Assembly (NCBI GenBank): GCA_021202155.1
Contig: JAJQDP010000005.1
Coordinates: forward strand, 37,260-101,259
Length of the DNA stretch: 64,000 nt
DNA from: Oscillospiraceae bacterium
GTDB lineage: Bacteria > Bacillota > Clostridia > Oscillospirales > Ruminococcaceae
Reading direction: 5' to 3'
The translations under genes were made by a program, and so were the position numbers. The notes under the pieces are model-generated. The model was not told the DNA's origin and searched no databases. It saw only the letters and a list, made by a program, of their open reading frames with translations. Shown one piece after another: positions 32,301 through 41,295 of the stretch (positions within the stretch are counted from its first letter, which is position 1; each line of letters starts with the position of its first letter).

Positions 32301-34247
32301 TTACCCCTCCAACGTATAATAAGTCAAGAAGTTATACATATTCAGCACTTCATCATCGTATGTCTCTTCCCTGTTATTCCACATATTATACTTGTCGAAA
32401 TAGCCCCAGGTGTTCATTGAGGTGGCGATTTCTGAGGCGTCCTCGATTAGCTGGTACTCGGCGGAGAGGGGGATGCCGGCGTACTCCAAAGTGAGCAAGC
32501 TCAGGTAGTTCGCACTGACTATGCCTAAGTTGTCGTCGCCGATGTCGTAGTTCGCCCAGATGACGAACGGGGTCTCGTATCTTGTCAGGAATCCGTTGAC
32601 GGTTGTGTTCCGGTTCGGGGCTATCTCATCCAAGAACTCGGTCTCGACATTCGGCTGGTGGTCGCCGAAGAAAACAATGATGGTCTTCTCGTCGACATTC
32701 TCGAAGTATGTAATAAGCTCCTCCAAAGCCTCGTCTGAGGCTTTTATTAATGAGAGATATTGCTCGGTTTTCGGATAGTCGCCCTCGGTGCTGGTGAGGT
32801 GAACTGTCGTCTCAAAGTCGTCGCCGTCGTACTCATAGCCGGAGTGGTTCTGGACGGTCACACCGAAGATGAAGATTCGGTCTGTCGTCTTGTTCTCATA
32901 CTGCTCTATAATCTGCTGGTAGAAATAGCTGTCGCTGATGAGGGTGCGGATATATTCGACATCGTCGCCAAAGCCCTTCTCCCAGCGGGAAACGCTCACA
33001 TATTTTGCCTGATAGTCGGTCATGTCCTCGCCGCTTATGAAGTCGTCAAAGCCCATCCAGGCGTAAACCAAGTTTCTCCTCCAGCAAATCTCGTAGAACG
33101 GGTGCATAGCAATCGCACTGTAGCCGTACTCCTGAAGATATGTAGCCAAGGACGGGATGTCGTCGGTAATGTGTTGCAAGTAGACATACGACCCGTTCGG
33201 CATATACATCATCGAAAGCCCGGTCAGGAACTCGAACTCGGTATTGCAGGTTCCTCCGCCAAGTACGGAAACTAAAACCCTTCCGTGCGGATAGTTGTCG
33301 ATAAGCGACTCAAAATAGGAGTTGTAGCTCTCGTCGGTCTTGAACTTGCCGACATATGAGAGGTCGGAATAGCTCTCGTTCATGATAACGATGATGTTCG
33401 GGAGGTCATCTAATTCCCCCTCAAGCTCCTCATCCGTATACTGCGAGAGATACTGCAGAAGTGCTTCTTCAGAATAGCCCTCTGGCTCGTCGAACTTCAT
33501 CTTCCGGAAGCCGATGTAGAAGTTGAGGGCTATGCCGTTGACGTTATTGGTTGATTCTGTATCGAAGGTCGAAGTGGAGAATGACGTGTAGTCGATGTTC
33601 CAGATGAATATAACACCCGCGACAGTCAATGCAAGAGATGCCAAGCCTGCTCCTGCTCTTACCAGCTTCTTTGGATATGTTATCCTGCACTTCATCGCGA
33701 ATGCAATCAATAGCACACATGCGGCAGTGCCGATGAGCATATTTGAGTCGAAGTGCCAGTCATCCGGCTTGGTGACACTCATCGCGGTCTGAATCGCATA
33801 GAGGTCAGTAGGTACAAGAGGAGTGCCGCGAATCTCTAAAATAATCTGGTTCGCGATGTGTAAAACATAGCTCACGCCGACCATGGCGGTGACCGAAACC
33901 CTCACCGACTGGGTCAGCGCGAAAACAGCCACCTGAACGACTGCATAGAAAATAAGGTTGTCAAAGTAGAAATAGTCTGCATAAACGCCCGCTCCGACAA
34001 TAACTCTCACTGTCTCAAAGCAGAGCACCGGTGCCGCCAAAAAGAATATAAGCGACATTATGCTCCTTGCCCGGTCGCTGATATGAAAATCGGTGAGGAG
34101 CGTAAAGAGCATCAGGATATATACGCATGTGAATTTCAGAAGCGAGGAGAAATCAAATGACGAATAGTTTGCGAGTGCGAGTGTAAGTACCACAAGTGCG
34201 ACGATGATGCCGAAAATGAGTCTTTTAGTTTGCTTGAATCTTATCAT
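32301..34247 (-). CDS. LTA synthase-family membrane sulfatase-fold enzyme
   Basis: This 648-aa protein has about five N-terminal membrane helices (to roughly residue 210) and an extracellular sulfatase-fold domain. The domain starts NIIVIMNESYSDLS, with the conserved N-E-S metal-binding segment. It contains GGGTCNTEFEFLTGL, where the threonine is the likely catalytic nucleophile, and later IFGVTVQNHSGYEY and VFFGDHQPN, the conserved H-[DQ]-P metal site. The family adds glycerol-phosphate or phosphoethanolamine-type groups to envelope polymers such as lipoteichoic acid. The ATG at 34247 with GGAG upstream is preferred. The neighbouring CotH gene suggests a surface gene pair. Confidence 0.85.
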   Translation of the reverse strand: MIRFKQTKRLIFGIIVALVVLTLALANYSSFDFSSLLKFTCVYILMLFTLLTDFHISDRARSIMSLIFFLAAPVLCFETVRVIVGAGVYADYFYFDNLIFYAVVQVAVFALTQSVRVSVTAMVGVSYVLHIANQIILEIRGTPLVPTDLYAIQTAMSVTKPDDWHFDSNMLIGTAACVLLIAFAMKCRITYPKKLVRAGAGLASLALTVAGVIFIWNIDYTSFSTSTFDTESTNNVNGIALNFYIGFRKMKFDEPEGYSEEALLQYLSQYTDEELEGELDDLPNIIVIMNESYSDLSYVGKFKTDESYNSYFESLIDNYPHGRVLVSVLGGGTCNTEFEFLTGLSMMYMPNGSYVYLQHITDDIPSLATYLQEYGYSAIAMHPFYEICWRRNLVYAWMGFDDFISGEDMTDYQAKYVSVSRWEKGFGDDVEYIRTLISDSYFYQQIIEQYENKTTDRIFIFGVTVQNHSGYEYDGDDFETTVHLTSTEGDYPKTEQYLSLIKASDEALEELITYFENVDEKTIIVFFGDHQPNVETEFLDEIAPNRNTTVNGFLTRYETPFVIWANYDIGDDNLGIVSANYLSLLTLEYAGIPLSAEYQLIEDASEIATSMNTWGYFDKYNMWNNREETYDDEVLNMYNFLTYYTLEG

Positions 34248-34273
34248 TGAAATCTCCATTCCGTGAGGTAAAG

Positions 34274-34301
34274 TGGCGCGCCCTGAGAGCAGAGCGCGCC
34301 A
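34274..34301 (-). terminator. Possible terminator after the CotH gene
   Basis: TGGCGCGC and GCGCGCCA enclose a 12-base loop between the CotH and LTA synthase-like genes. Only a short CTTTA follows, so termination would be weak. Confidence 0.4.
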
Positions 34302-34315
34302 TAAGGGTTTTGCGA

Positions 34316-36730
34316 TTAGTCTTCTATTTTTTCAAAGTTTGCGGTGAAGCCGTAGTTTCCCTTGGGATTCACCTTTATCGTGGTGGAGGTGCTCTTGTAT
34401 GAGCCCGTCCAGCCGGTGAATTCATAGCCTTCATCGGCAACAGCGGTTATTGTTATAGAATATCCCGGCAGGAAGTAGCCGTACCAGTCGCCGTCCTCGT
34501 CCAGGGTCAGTTCCACTCCCTCGATATAGACCGTTCCGCCCTCGCCGTCCCAGACAGAGACGCGAATTCTCTTTGTCGTGGTCGAAATTCCAAGGTTGTT
34601 CTTGAGAAGGGTCAGGTAGTAGTCATAACGGTTCTGAAGCCAGGTCTTCCAGGAGGAGACATTATTCTTGATTCCGTTCAGGCTCTGCCAGCCGATGTAT
34701 CTCTTGAAGTGTTGAGCGAGGTAGGGCGAATACTCGTCGTAGTATTCATCCAGGGCGTCTGCCGCGGTATCAGGATCAAATGCGATATTCGCAGTCTTCT
34801 CCATCGAAACTATAAACATCTTCATGAAGTCGTCGCTCTCAAGAAGAGAAGTGAGCATTTTCGAGAAGTAACCGTCGCCTGAGAGAAGGCTTGACAAAAG
34901 GTCATACTTATAGTCCGCACCGGAGCTGTATAAATCCATCGAATATTCTGTATCATAGAGCATGAACCGCCACTTGCCGTCCTGATAAGTTGAGTCGGTC
35001 ATATCCGTCGAACGCGACCGCCAGCAAGCCCAGTTGCCCCAGAGCCAGTCCTGGTTGCCGATGTAAATTTCGACCGCCATGTAGTCGGCGAAACTCTCCA
35101 TATCGAAGAGCTCGCAAGCCTCTTCATAGTACTTGTCAACGCTCATGTCGTGGCTTGTGATGTACTTGATTGCGTCAGAAAGGAGGTCTTCCTCGCCATC
35201 CTCGCCCTCTTCAAGCTCGCCAGCCTTCATCATGATGACATCGTCGGAGGGGACTCCATAGTGTGACTCAACATAGTTGTCGTCGTATATCTCGTTAAGA
35301 GTGTAAACACCCCAGTACTCGCCGTTAAGGAAGCAGATAACCAGCTCGTCCGCCTGCGTTGCGAAGTTGAAGTCGGTGACAAGTGACTGAGTCCATGCGT
35401 CCTTGAACTTGAGGCTGAAGCTGTCGTTTCCGCCGTTACGGATGACGAACTTGCGGTAGCTGAGGATTTCTGTGCCGTCATATTCGGAAGTGTTATTCTC
35501 AAAGAGGTCATATTCAAGGGTAGAGTCGCCGTATTCCGAGCGCATATAGAACTTAAGGCTCTTCTGCTGGCTGTCACGCGACCATCCGCCGTGGATTCTC
35601 ACTCCGCAGTCAACTGCGAACGAAAGAGCAGTGTCCTCAAAATAATCGATGTGCGCGTCTCTCTCCCATTCGATTCCGCGCTGATTATAGTTTGCGGGAG
35701 TGCTTCCGTCAAGAGAGCCGGTCGGGTTCGACTTTCTCCACTCGGAGAAGACGTTTCCGGCGACATAGATTCCCGTCTCGTCGTCATAGAGGTCATCGGG
35801 GTCGATTACAACCGAGATGACCGAAACGTTGTCATACTTTTCCGAGATGTCCTCGCCGATGAAATATGTGGCGGTCGCGACGTCGCTGACATTTCCGCTC
35901 GAATCGACGGCAATAGCTCTGACTACCGTCCCCTGCTCGAACTTGGTCGACGGGAAGAATTCTGACGACTCATCAACCGTCGTGCCCTTTATGTACATGT
36001 AGGTGGCACTCTGGCTTGAACGGTCTTTTATGTTGATACTGCCGGAATATTTCGTAGATGAGGTCGTGGGAGTGCTCCCGTCGGTGGTATAATATATCGT
36101 AGTGCCAGACTCGGCAGTTATAGTCAGTTTGAAGCTTTCATCATAGAAGCCGCTCTCTTTCGAGAAGGTCGGAGCGGAGACTATCTTCGTGGCATTCGCA
36201 TTGGACTTTCCGGGGGTTGCGGTGAGGACTGTGAAATCACCCGTTCCGTTCGGGTATCTGCCATAGGTCAAATCTGTCTTGACATCCGGGAGCTCGACAC
36301 TGTCGATAAGAGTGCCGTCCGCGGCTGTTAAGTAGACCGTCTCGCTTCCGCCGGAGAGCTTGAAGTTTGTGTGAAGTTCGCCGTTTTCTGTCGTGTCCTT
36401 GTCGGAGCAGTAGATGATAAGATACCCTCCCGCTTTTATCGTTACGTCCGGAAGAGTCCACTTGAAGGGCTTCTTCTTGCTGTCGGAAACGCCGACGCCC
36501 TCAAGGCTTACAGCCTTTGAAGTGGGGTTGTAAATCTCAATCCAGTCGGGGCTGTCTCCGTCAGAGTCAGTCAGACTCTCGTCATTATCCGCGCATACTT
36601 CATTTATGACAAGCGCATAGACCCCACTTTTAGCCGCGAAACTTTCGACCGTGAAAGTGTTGACAGAAAGCGAAAAAATGAGTATCATAGTAATAAGAAT
36701 CCTGAAGGGTCGAACAAGGTGCTTTTTCAT
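34316..36730 (-). CDS. CotH kinase-family surface protein with lamin-tail domain
   Basis: This 804-aa exported protein has several parts. After a signal peptide (ILITMILIFSLSVNTF) comes a lamin-tail domain (LVINEVCADNDESL, DWIEIYNP, SDKKKPF-like region). A chitobiase C-terminal/Fn3-like domain follows (SGTTIYYTTDGSTPTTSS). Next is the CotH kinase domain, with ERDAHIDYFE, GVRIHGGWSRDSQQKSLKFY and LNGEYWGVYTLNE. It ends with an InlB-type repeat (DEGYEFTGWTGSYKSTS). CotH kinases phosphorylate spore-coat proteins in Bacillus. The metal site, often YD.DW, reads LYDTEYSMDL here. The start at 36730 has GGAGG nine bases upstream. Its promoter is at 36785-36813. Confidence 0.85.
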   Translation of the reverse strand: MKKHLVRPFRILITMILIFSLSVNTFTVESFAAKSGVYALVINEVCADNDESLTDSDGDSPDWIEIYNPTSKAVSLEGVGVSDSKKKPFKWTLPDVTIKAGGYLIIYCSDKDTTENGELHTNFKLSGGSETVYLTAADGTLIDSVELPDVKTDLTYGRYPNGTGDFTVLTATPGKSNANATKIVSAPTFSKESGFYDESFKLTITAESGTTIYYTTDGSTPTTSSTKYSGSINIKDRSSQSATYMYIKGTTVDESSEFFPSTKFEQGTVVRAIAVDSSGNVSDVATATYFIGEDISEKYDNVSVISVVIDPDDLYDDETGIYVAGNVFSEWRKSNPTGSLDGSTPANYNQRGIEWERDAHIDYFEDTALSFAVDCGVRIHGGWSRDSQQKSLKFYMRSEYGDSTLEYDLFENNTSEYDGTEILSYRKFVIRNGGNDSFSLKFKDAWTQSLVTDFNFATQADELVICFLNGEYWGVYTLNEIYDDNYVESHYGVPSDDVIMMKAGELEEGEDGEEDLLSDAIKYITSHDMSVDKYYEEACELFDMESFADYMAVEIYIGNQDWLWGNWACWRSRSTDMTDSTYQDGKWRFMLYDTEYSMDLYSSGADYKYDLLSSLLSGDGYFSKMLTSLLESDDFMKMFIVSMEKTANIAFDPDTAADALDEYYDEYSPYLAQHFKRYIGWQSLNGIKNNVSSWKTWLQNRYDYYLTLLKNNLGISTTTKRIRVSVWDGEGGTVYIEGVELTLDEDGDWYGYFLPGYSITITAVADEGYEFTGWTGSYKSTSTTIKVNPKGNYGFTANFEKIED

Positions 36731-36784
36731 AGTAAGGTACCTCCGCGGCAAAACTTAACGCAAATAAAACTCACGCTTTACACT

Positions 36785-36813
36785 ATTATAGCTTATATTG
36801 GCGGAGTTTGCAA
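36785..36813 (-). promoter_or_regulatory. Promoter of the CotH gene
   Basis: Minus-strand TTGCAA (36813-36808), a 17-base spacer and TATAAT (36790-36785). Confidence 0.65.
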
Positions 36814-36819
36814 GAAAAA

Positions 36820-36853
36820 ATGCGTAATTCGTAATGCGTAATGCGTAATTATT
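36820..36853. repeat. Heptad array upstream of yitT
   Basis: TGCGTAA, TTCGTAA, TGCGTAA, TGCGTAA in tandem, then TTATTTTG, lie directly before the yitT ribosome-binding site. Confidence 0.75.
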
Positions 36854-36868
36854 TTGAAAGGTAACACC

Positions 36869-37747
36869 ATGAACACTCGAAAGAAAATCTCCACTTACAT
36901 CTACCAATACGTCCTCATCGCCATCGGGTCGATTATTTACGCTGTGTCGGTCAGCTTGTTTTTAGATCCGAATGAGATTGTGCCGGGAGGGTTTACCGGT
37001 ATCGCGATGATAATTGGCTACTTTATCCCCTCGGTGCAGACTGGTACTGTTGTGCTCATCCTGAATATCCCGATATTAGCAATAGGAATCTGGAAGTTCG
37101 GGGCGAAATTCTTGAGCTCGACTGTATTTGCGGTTGTCCTGTCGTCAGTAGCAATGAATCTTCTTGAACCCTTAGGTCCTCTCACCGAAGACCCGCTTCT
37201 GTGCTGTGTTGCGGGAGGATGCCTGATGGCGATAGGGCTTCAGCTCGTCATGATGCAGGGTGCGACAACCGGCGGCACAGACATCATCGTGAAGCTTCTA
37301 AGCAAAAAATTCACCGCCATTTCTGGCGGCTCACTCTTCCTGATGGTCGACGGCGCGGTGGTTCTGCTCGCAATAATCACCACCGGAAACATCGACAAGG
37401 GTCTCTATGCGGCTCTCTGCATAATCATCTCCTCGGTCGTCACAAATCTTATCTTGAACGGCACGAACGAGGCGAAACTGCTGATTGTTATCAGCGACTT
37501 TTCGGAGAAAATTACCTCCCGCCTCATGGAAGAGCTTGATGTCGGCGTCACCCTCCTTGAAGGGCACGGGGCATACTCCCAGAATGCCAAGCGAGTCATC
37601 ATCTGCGTCGTAAAGAAGTCGGTCATCTCGAAAGCCCTCAAAATAGTCAAAGCCGAAGACGACCGTTCTTTCACGATTGTAACGACAGCGAATGAGGTGT
37701 TTGGTGAAGGGTATAAACTCCATGGAGGGGATAATTGGGCGAGCTGA
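36869..37747 (+). CDS. YitT-family membrane protein
   Basis: This 292-aa protein has five or six N-terminal membrane helices (YitT_membrane, formerly DUF161). Recognisable segments are LFLDPNEIVPGGFTGIAMII and MMQGATTGGTDIIVKLLSKK. A C-terminal cytosolic DUF2179 domain follows (SRLMEELDVGVTLLEGHGAYSQ, then RSFTIVTTANEVFGEGY). Both parts match the family closely. Its function is unknown; the DUF2179 domain is thought to bind a small ligand. I start it at the ATG at 36869, behind GAAAGG. It stands alone between repeat-rich gaps. Confidence 0.9.
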   Translation: MNTRKKISTYIYQYVLIAIGSIIYAVSVSLFLDPNEIVPGGFTGIAMIIGYFIPSVQTGTVVLILNIPILAIGIWKFGAKFLSSTVFAVVLSSVAMNLLEPLGPLTEDPLLCCVAGGCLMAIGLQLVMMQGATTGGTDIIVKLLSKKFTAISGGSLFLMVDGAVVLLAIITTGNIDKGLYAALCIIISSVVTNLILNGTNEAKLLIVISDFSEKITSRLMEELDVGVTLLEGHGAYSQNAKRVIICVVKKSVISKALKIVKAEDDRSFTIVTTANEVFGEGYKLHGGDNWAS

Positions 37748-37758
37748 GGCTCTCCAAT

Positions 37759-38031
37759 TAGGAATTCGTAATGCGCAATGCGTAATTGTCACCCTACGGG
37801 CGACGCGCCCCTGACGGGGCGCACCTCTCAGTCTGCGCCTTTGGCGCAGCCAGCTCTCCTTGAAAAGGAGAGCCTTTTTGTGCTTATTTGCAAGCTTTTG
37901 GTAGAAAGAAAATGGCTCCCCTTTTCAAGGGGAGCTGTCAGCCGTAGGCTGACTGAGAGGTGCGCGAGCCTAAAAGGCGAGTGCGTCGCCAGCTTTGCTG
38001 GCGACATCGGGCGGATAATATCCGCCCCTAC
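37759..38031. repeat. Heptad array, fold-back composite element and GGATAATATCC palindrome
   Basis: Heptads occupy 37759-37788. Next come GTCACCC-tac-GGGCGAC, GCGCCCC-tga-CGGGGCGC, CTCAGTCTGCGCC-ttt-GGCGCAGCCAG and CTCTCC-ttgaaaa-GGAGAG. The core shares GTAGAAAGAAAATGGCTC with the 31975 copy in part. The inverted right arm (CAGCCGTAGGCTGACTGAGAGGTGCGC, split by small loops; GTCGCCAGC-ttt-GCTGGCGAC) follows. At 38009-38031 the palindrome GGGCGGATA-A-TATCCGCCC with CCTAC abuts the cytidylate kinase-like stop codon. No gene is seen here. Confidence 0.75.
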
Positions 38032-38649
38032 TTATTTCTGATGCTCAAACCAATTCTCAATATAAGCCGCGATGTGCGGGATGGCTGTTGCGACATCTAT
38101 TCCTGTTGTGTTGAGACAGAGGTTATAGCCTCTGCGGTCGCCCCAGGGGTAGCGAGCTAAGACTCCATGGCTGGAGGCACGGTCTTTGTCTATCTTCTTG
38201 ATGGAACGCTCCAACGCCTTGTCGCTCATGTCTTCTCCTGCGTGGGCGCGGGCACGACACCGGGCAAGCTTATCGCTCATCTCGGCATAGACGAACAGCT
38301 TGAAGGGGTTCTTGTCCTCCAGAATCACGTCTGCTCCACGCCCAACTATGACGCAGTTGCCCTTTGCGGCAAGCTCCTCGATTACCTCGTGCTGGTGGGA
38401 AATCAGGTTCGGAGTTACAGTGTTGATGGACGGAATGTAGGAGAAGGTGTGTGAGATGGTCATGGGATAGTTGAACCTCATCCCGCCTTCAACGGCTCTC
38501 TCGACATACTCCTCGTCAAAAGAGCTCTTCTCGGCAATTGCCGAAATAATCTCCCTGTCATAGTAGGCGAAGCCAAGCTCATCTGCAAGACGCTTGCCGA
38601 CCTCTCTTCCGCCACTGCCGAATTCTCTGCTAACGGTTATTATTTTCAT
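38032..38649 (-). CDS. Cytidylate kinase-like family protein
   Basis: This 205-aa P-loop protein is of the cytidylate kinase-like family found widely in gut Clostridia. It starts MKIITVSREFGSGGREVGKR, where S-R-E-x-G-S-G-G-R is the family's P-loop variant. It continues with LGFAYYDREIISAIAEKS and a later GNCVIVGRGADVIL segment. It is distinct from the housekeeping cmk; its substrate is unknown. The start at 38649 is chosen over 38694 because GAAAGGATGACG lies before it. The 3' end is bounded directly by a palindromic repeat. Confidence 0.8.
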   Translation of the reverse strand: MKIITVSREFGSGGREVGKRLADELGFAYYDREIISAIAEKSSFDEEYVERAVEGGMRFNYPMTISHTFSYIPSINTVTPNLISHQHEVIEELAAKGNCVIVGRGADVILEDKNPFKLFVYAEMSDKLARCRARAHAGEDMSDKALERSIKKIDKDRASSHGVLARYPWGDRRGYNLCLNTTGIDVATAIPHIAAYIENWFEHQK

Positions 38650-38729
38650 AATCGTCATCCTTTCTGTTTGGATTTTATGAAAACGGCGTTCCAACTTTTC
38701 GGTAAATTGTACCTCCGATTTTCCCTTGT

Positions 38730-40352
38730 TTAACTCGGGTTATCGACCACTCCCATGAAGAGCGGGACTCCCGTTTCGCTGTCATAGACGGCATAGAAGA
38801 AGCTTTGATTGAACATGATGACCTCGGGATAGGTTAATGCCGCACCGACCATTGCCTCCGCCGTGACTGCCGCCGCCTTTGTTCCCCAGACGTCAACTTC
38901 TATAACAGCCTTCTGAATGGTCTGGCTCAGGGCGATTCCCTCGCCAAAGTTGTCAAAGCCGCCTGAGTAAACTGCACCAAGTCCAAGAGCAGTCAAAGCC
39001 TCGTCAAGCTCATAGTTTGACTCAATCTTGTATCTCGGAAGATGCATATTGCACAAGCCGTTCTGAACGTTATCAAGAAGCTCGTTGAACCTCTCGGCGG
39101 TCAGGCTGTCAATAAAGCCCTCTATATCCCCGTCATCCGGCATCAGTGCCACAAACTTGAGTCTGCCATCGGCGTAGTCCATGATGATTCCGGTCACGCC
39201 GTCGTACTTGATGTAGTCGAAGTTTCTCTCGTCGCCGAAATATTCGGCAGTCACAACCTCACCCGAAGAAGTTGTGAAGTCGGTCGTCCAGTAGTTCCCG
39301 AAGAAGTCAAACTGCCTCTCCCACTCGGCGTCCAAGAGAATCGCATTGACGAGAACCATCACAGTCGAATCATCAAGATTATTGCTTAAGAAGCTCGGAA
39401 TCAAGCCATCGGTGCTTTCGGAAATCCAACTGTTGATGTACTTCCGAGCCGCGTCGGTCGGGAGTCGCATTGTCTTGCACTCAGCCTGATAGTATTTTTC
39501 AAGATTAGTAAGCGCGACGTCGCTCCCGTCGCTCAGTTCAAGACGGTCGTCGATAAAGACGCCGTTTGAGACACTTAAAATTGTCGTGGAGTCGTCCGAA
39601 AGAGCCGAATACTCAGCCATAATACCGGAGCACCACTCCGCCGCCTCCTCGGCTGTCATGCCGAGTAAGTCCTGAAGCTCCTCAGCCGATTCGTCGGTCG
39701 CGCCCAAAGAGAGCATTCCAAGCGCATAGTAAGCCGACAAAGGCGAGAATACGCTATTTTCGCCATCCTCCACAATCTCCGAGAAGATGTTGAAAGAGAA
39801 ATTCTGAACAGCTTCATCGGCATTAAGACTTGCGTAGTTCACGCTGGAAGACTCCTCCGGCTTTTCGGAGGTGAGATAGTTGTTACTGACGTAACCAACG
39901 CCGTCCTTGAAGCTTATCTGATACCAACCGGTCGAGGCGACGCCCGTTACCGTGACCTCCTCGCCCTCGTCAAGGTGTCCTATCCGGTCATAGTCGACCG
40001 ATGCACCGCTTCTGACGTTGACCGTTGACTTGGCGTACATGGTAAGGCTCTGCGACTCAACCGTGAATGACGGTAGCGAAGAAGCCGTATCTTCGGAAGC
40101 TTCTGTGGTTTCCTCCGTGACAGCCTCGGTTGTTGCTTCTGTGGTTGCCTCCGTATCAACAGGTGCTGTGTCCGCGGTGACCGCGGTGGTCGTTTCGGCT
40201 TCGGTGGTCTCAACCTCCGCCTCCGTCACCGGTACAGATGTGACCGCAGAATCGTCACTGACGAGAATATCCTCCTCCGCAGTGCTCGCACAGCCGCAGA
40301 GCATAGTTGCGCCTAAAATTATTGCCATAAGTAATGCTGTAAGTCTTTTCAT
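38730..40352 (-). CDS. Serpin-family lipoprotein with SH3 domain
   Basis: This 540-aa lipoprotein has a signal peptide and lipobox LCGC (residues 18-21), then a Thr/Glu/Ala-rich linker. A bacterial SH3 domain follows (YAKSTVNVRSGASVDYDRIG ... GWYQISFKDGVGYVSNNYL, about 105-165), then a full serpin domain (about 175-540). Serpin landmarks include SVFSPLSAYYALGMLSLGA, RKYINSWISESTDGLIPSFL and VLVNAILLDAEWERQF. The hinge reads WGTKAAAVTAEAMVGAALTY, small residues that fit an inhibitory serpin, and the C-terminus is FFYAVYDSETGVPLFMGVV. It probably traps serine proteases at the cell surface, for instance host or competitor enzymes; that is an inference. Confidence 0.88.
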   Translation of the reverse strand: MKRLTALLMAIILGATMLCGCASTAEEDILVSDDSAVTSVPVTEAEVETTEAETTTAVTADTAPVDTEATTEATTEAVTEETTEASEDTASSLPSFTVESQSLTMYAKSTVNVRSGASVDYDRIGHLDEGEEVTVTGVASTGWYQISFKDGVGYVSNNYLTSEKPEESSSVNYASLNADEAVQNFSFNIFSEIVEDGENSVFSPLSAYYALGMLSLGATDESAEELQDLLGMTAEEAAEWCSGIMAEYSALSDDSTTILSVSNGVFIDDRLELSDGSDVALTNLEKYYQAECKTMRLPTDAARKYINSWISESTDGLIPSFLSNNLDDSTVMVLVNAILLDAEWERQFDFFGNYWTTDFTTSSGEVVTAEYFGDERNFDYIKYDGVTGIIMDYADGRLKFVALMPDDGDIEGFIDSLTAERFNELLDNVQNGLCNMHLPRYKIESNYELDEALTALGLGAVYSGGFDNFGEGIALSQTIQKAVIEVDVWGTKAAAVTAEAMVGAALTYPEVIMFNQSFFYAVYDSETGVPLFMGVVDNPS

Positions 40353-40431
40353 GGTAATCTCTCCTTCTAAAGTTTCGGGATAAATCCCTCTACTTCTAAT
40401 ACAAATTTCAGGGAGAAATTATTGCGTTATT

Positions 40432-41067
40432 TCAGAAATTTTTTATCTTTTCGGGGAGCTCGGTTATCGCAGATATGCTTTCCGTCCCCTCCGGCACATT
40501 CCCATAGCCATAGGCACTGTGGACAAAGTGCGTTCCGGCAGTCATCGCTGAATTGTAGTCGCCCATCGTGTCGCCGACATATATGCACTCTTCGGGCTTC
40601 AACCCGTTTCTTTTTGCGACAAGAGCGATATTGTCCGCTTTCAAGAGCCCGGTGTCGCCCCAACATTCCTTGTCGTCAAACAAATCGGTGAGCTTGTGGT
40701 ACTTCATGAACGCCTCGATATAGCCCGACTGACAGTTGGAGACGCAGGCGACCATAAGCCCCATCTCGTGAAGCTTCTCCAAGGTCTCTCTGAGCCCGTC
40801 ATAGAGATTCCCGCCATGGGTCTCGATGTAGGAATTCTCGTAAGCTGTGCAGTAGCGCATGATGCCGACAGCCTGCTTGGGGTCGACGCAGTCGAAATAG
40901 ACGTGCGCTATCTCCTCAAGAGTCTTCCCCATCTCGTGCATCATTTCATCCCGGGTGATGCGTCTTGACAAATCTAATCTTGCAAGTGCTATATTAAAGC
41001 TCTCGGCGACGCTCGTGGAAGCGTCCCAAAGCGTTCCGTCAAGGTCGAAAAGGACAGCCTTTATCAT
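40432..41067 (-). CDS. HAD-superfamily hydrolase (phosphatase-like)
   Basis: This 211-aa protein is of the haloacid dehalogenase superfamily, subgroup I with a helical cap. Motif I is VLFDLDGTLWD (both aspartates present), motif II VACVSNCQSG, and motif IV IYVGDTMGDYNSA, where the two aspartates bind magnesium. It most resembles phosphoglycolate-phosphatase-like enzymes, but the substrate cannot be told. The start at 41067 has GAAAGG upstream. A structured, terminated RNA (41130-41290) lies 63 bases before the start and could attenuate this gene. Confidence 0.85.
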   Translation of the reverse strand: MIKAVLFDLDGTLWDASTSVAESFNIALARLDLSRRITRDEMMHEMGKTLEEIAHVYFDCVDPKQAVGIMRYCTAYENSYIETHGGNLYDGLRETLEKLHEMGLMVACVSNCQSGYIEAFMKYHKLTDLFDDKECWGDTGLLKADNIALVAKRNGLKPEECIYVGDTMGDYNSAMTAGTHFVHSAYGYGNVPEGTESISAITELPEKIKNF

Positions 41068-41129
41068 TTTTATCAAGCCTTTCGGTTTTGGATGAAGCCA
41101 TTATACCACAAATTGCACAAAAATGCAAC

Positions 41130-41290
41130 ATAAAAAAGGAGGACTCCCCGACTGACAAAACGACTAAAAAGATCGGGGAGCCCCAAGAACAAAAATAAGC
41201 ACGGAACTATCAAAAATTAATTTTGGAAATGACCGGCGGGGAAGATAACCTGCGCGGCACATCGCCAGATGTGGACAAATCCAAGTCACA
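41130..41290 (-). ncRNA. Candidate small RNA or attenuator leader upstream of the HAD gene
   Basis: A promoter (41296-41324) is followed by about 160 nt with no convincing ORF, ending in a strong terminator. The 5' part has the perfect hairpin CACATC-TGGC-GATGTG. Next is an unpaired C-rich stretch ATCTTCCCCGCC, of the kind used by sRNAs to pair with Shine-Dalgarno regions. I recognise no known family. It could be a trans-acting sRNA or the attenuator of the HAD gene. Confidence 0.5.
41132..41184 (-). terminator. Rho-independent terminator of the candidate small RNA
   Basis: Minus-strand GGGGCTCCCCGA pairs with TCGGGGAGTCC, followed by TCCTTTTTTA. Confidence 0.8.
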
Positions 41291-41295
41291 TTTTT

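Noticed and set aside
34316-36730. Reading the CotH gene as a spore-coat gene tied to the yabQ region
   Set aside because: It is 27 kb away, has a lamin-tail and InlB-type domain set typical of surface proteins, and no sporulation promoter was recognised.
37778-38041. 87-aa plus-strand ORF
   Set aside because: It lies wholly inside the fold-back element and has no start signal.
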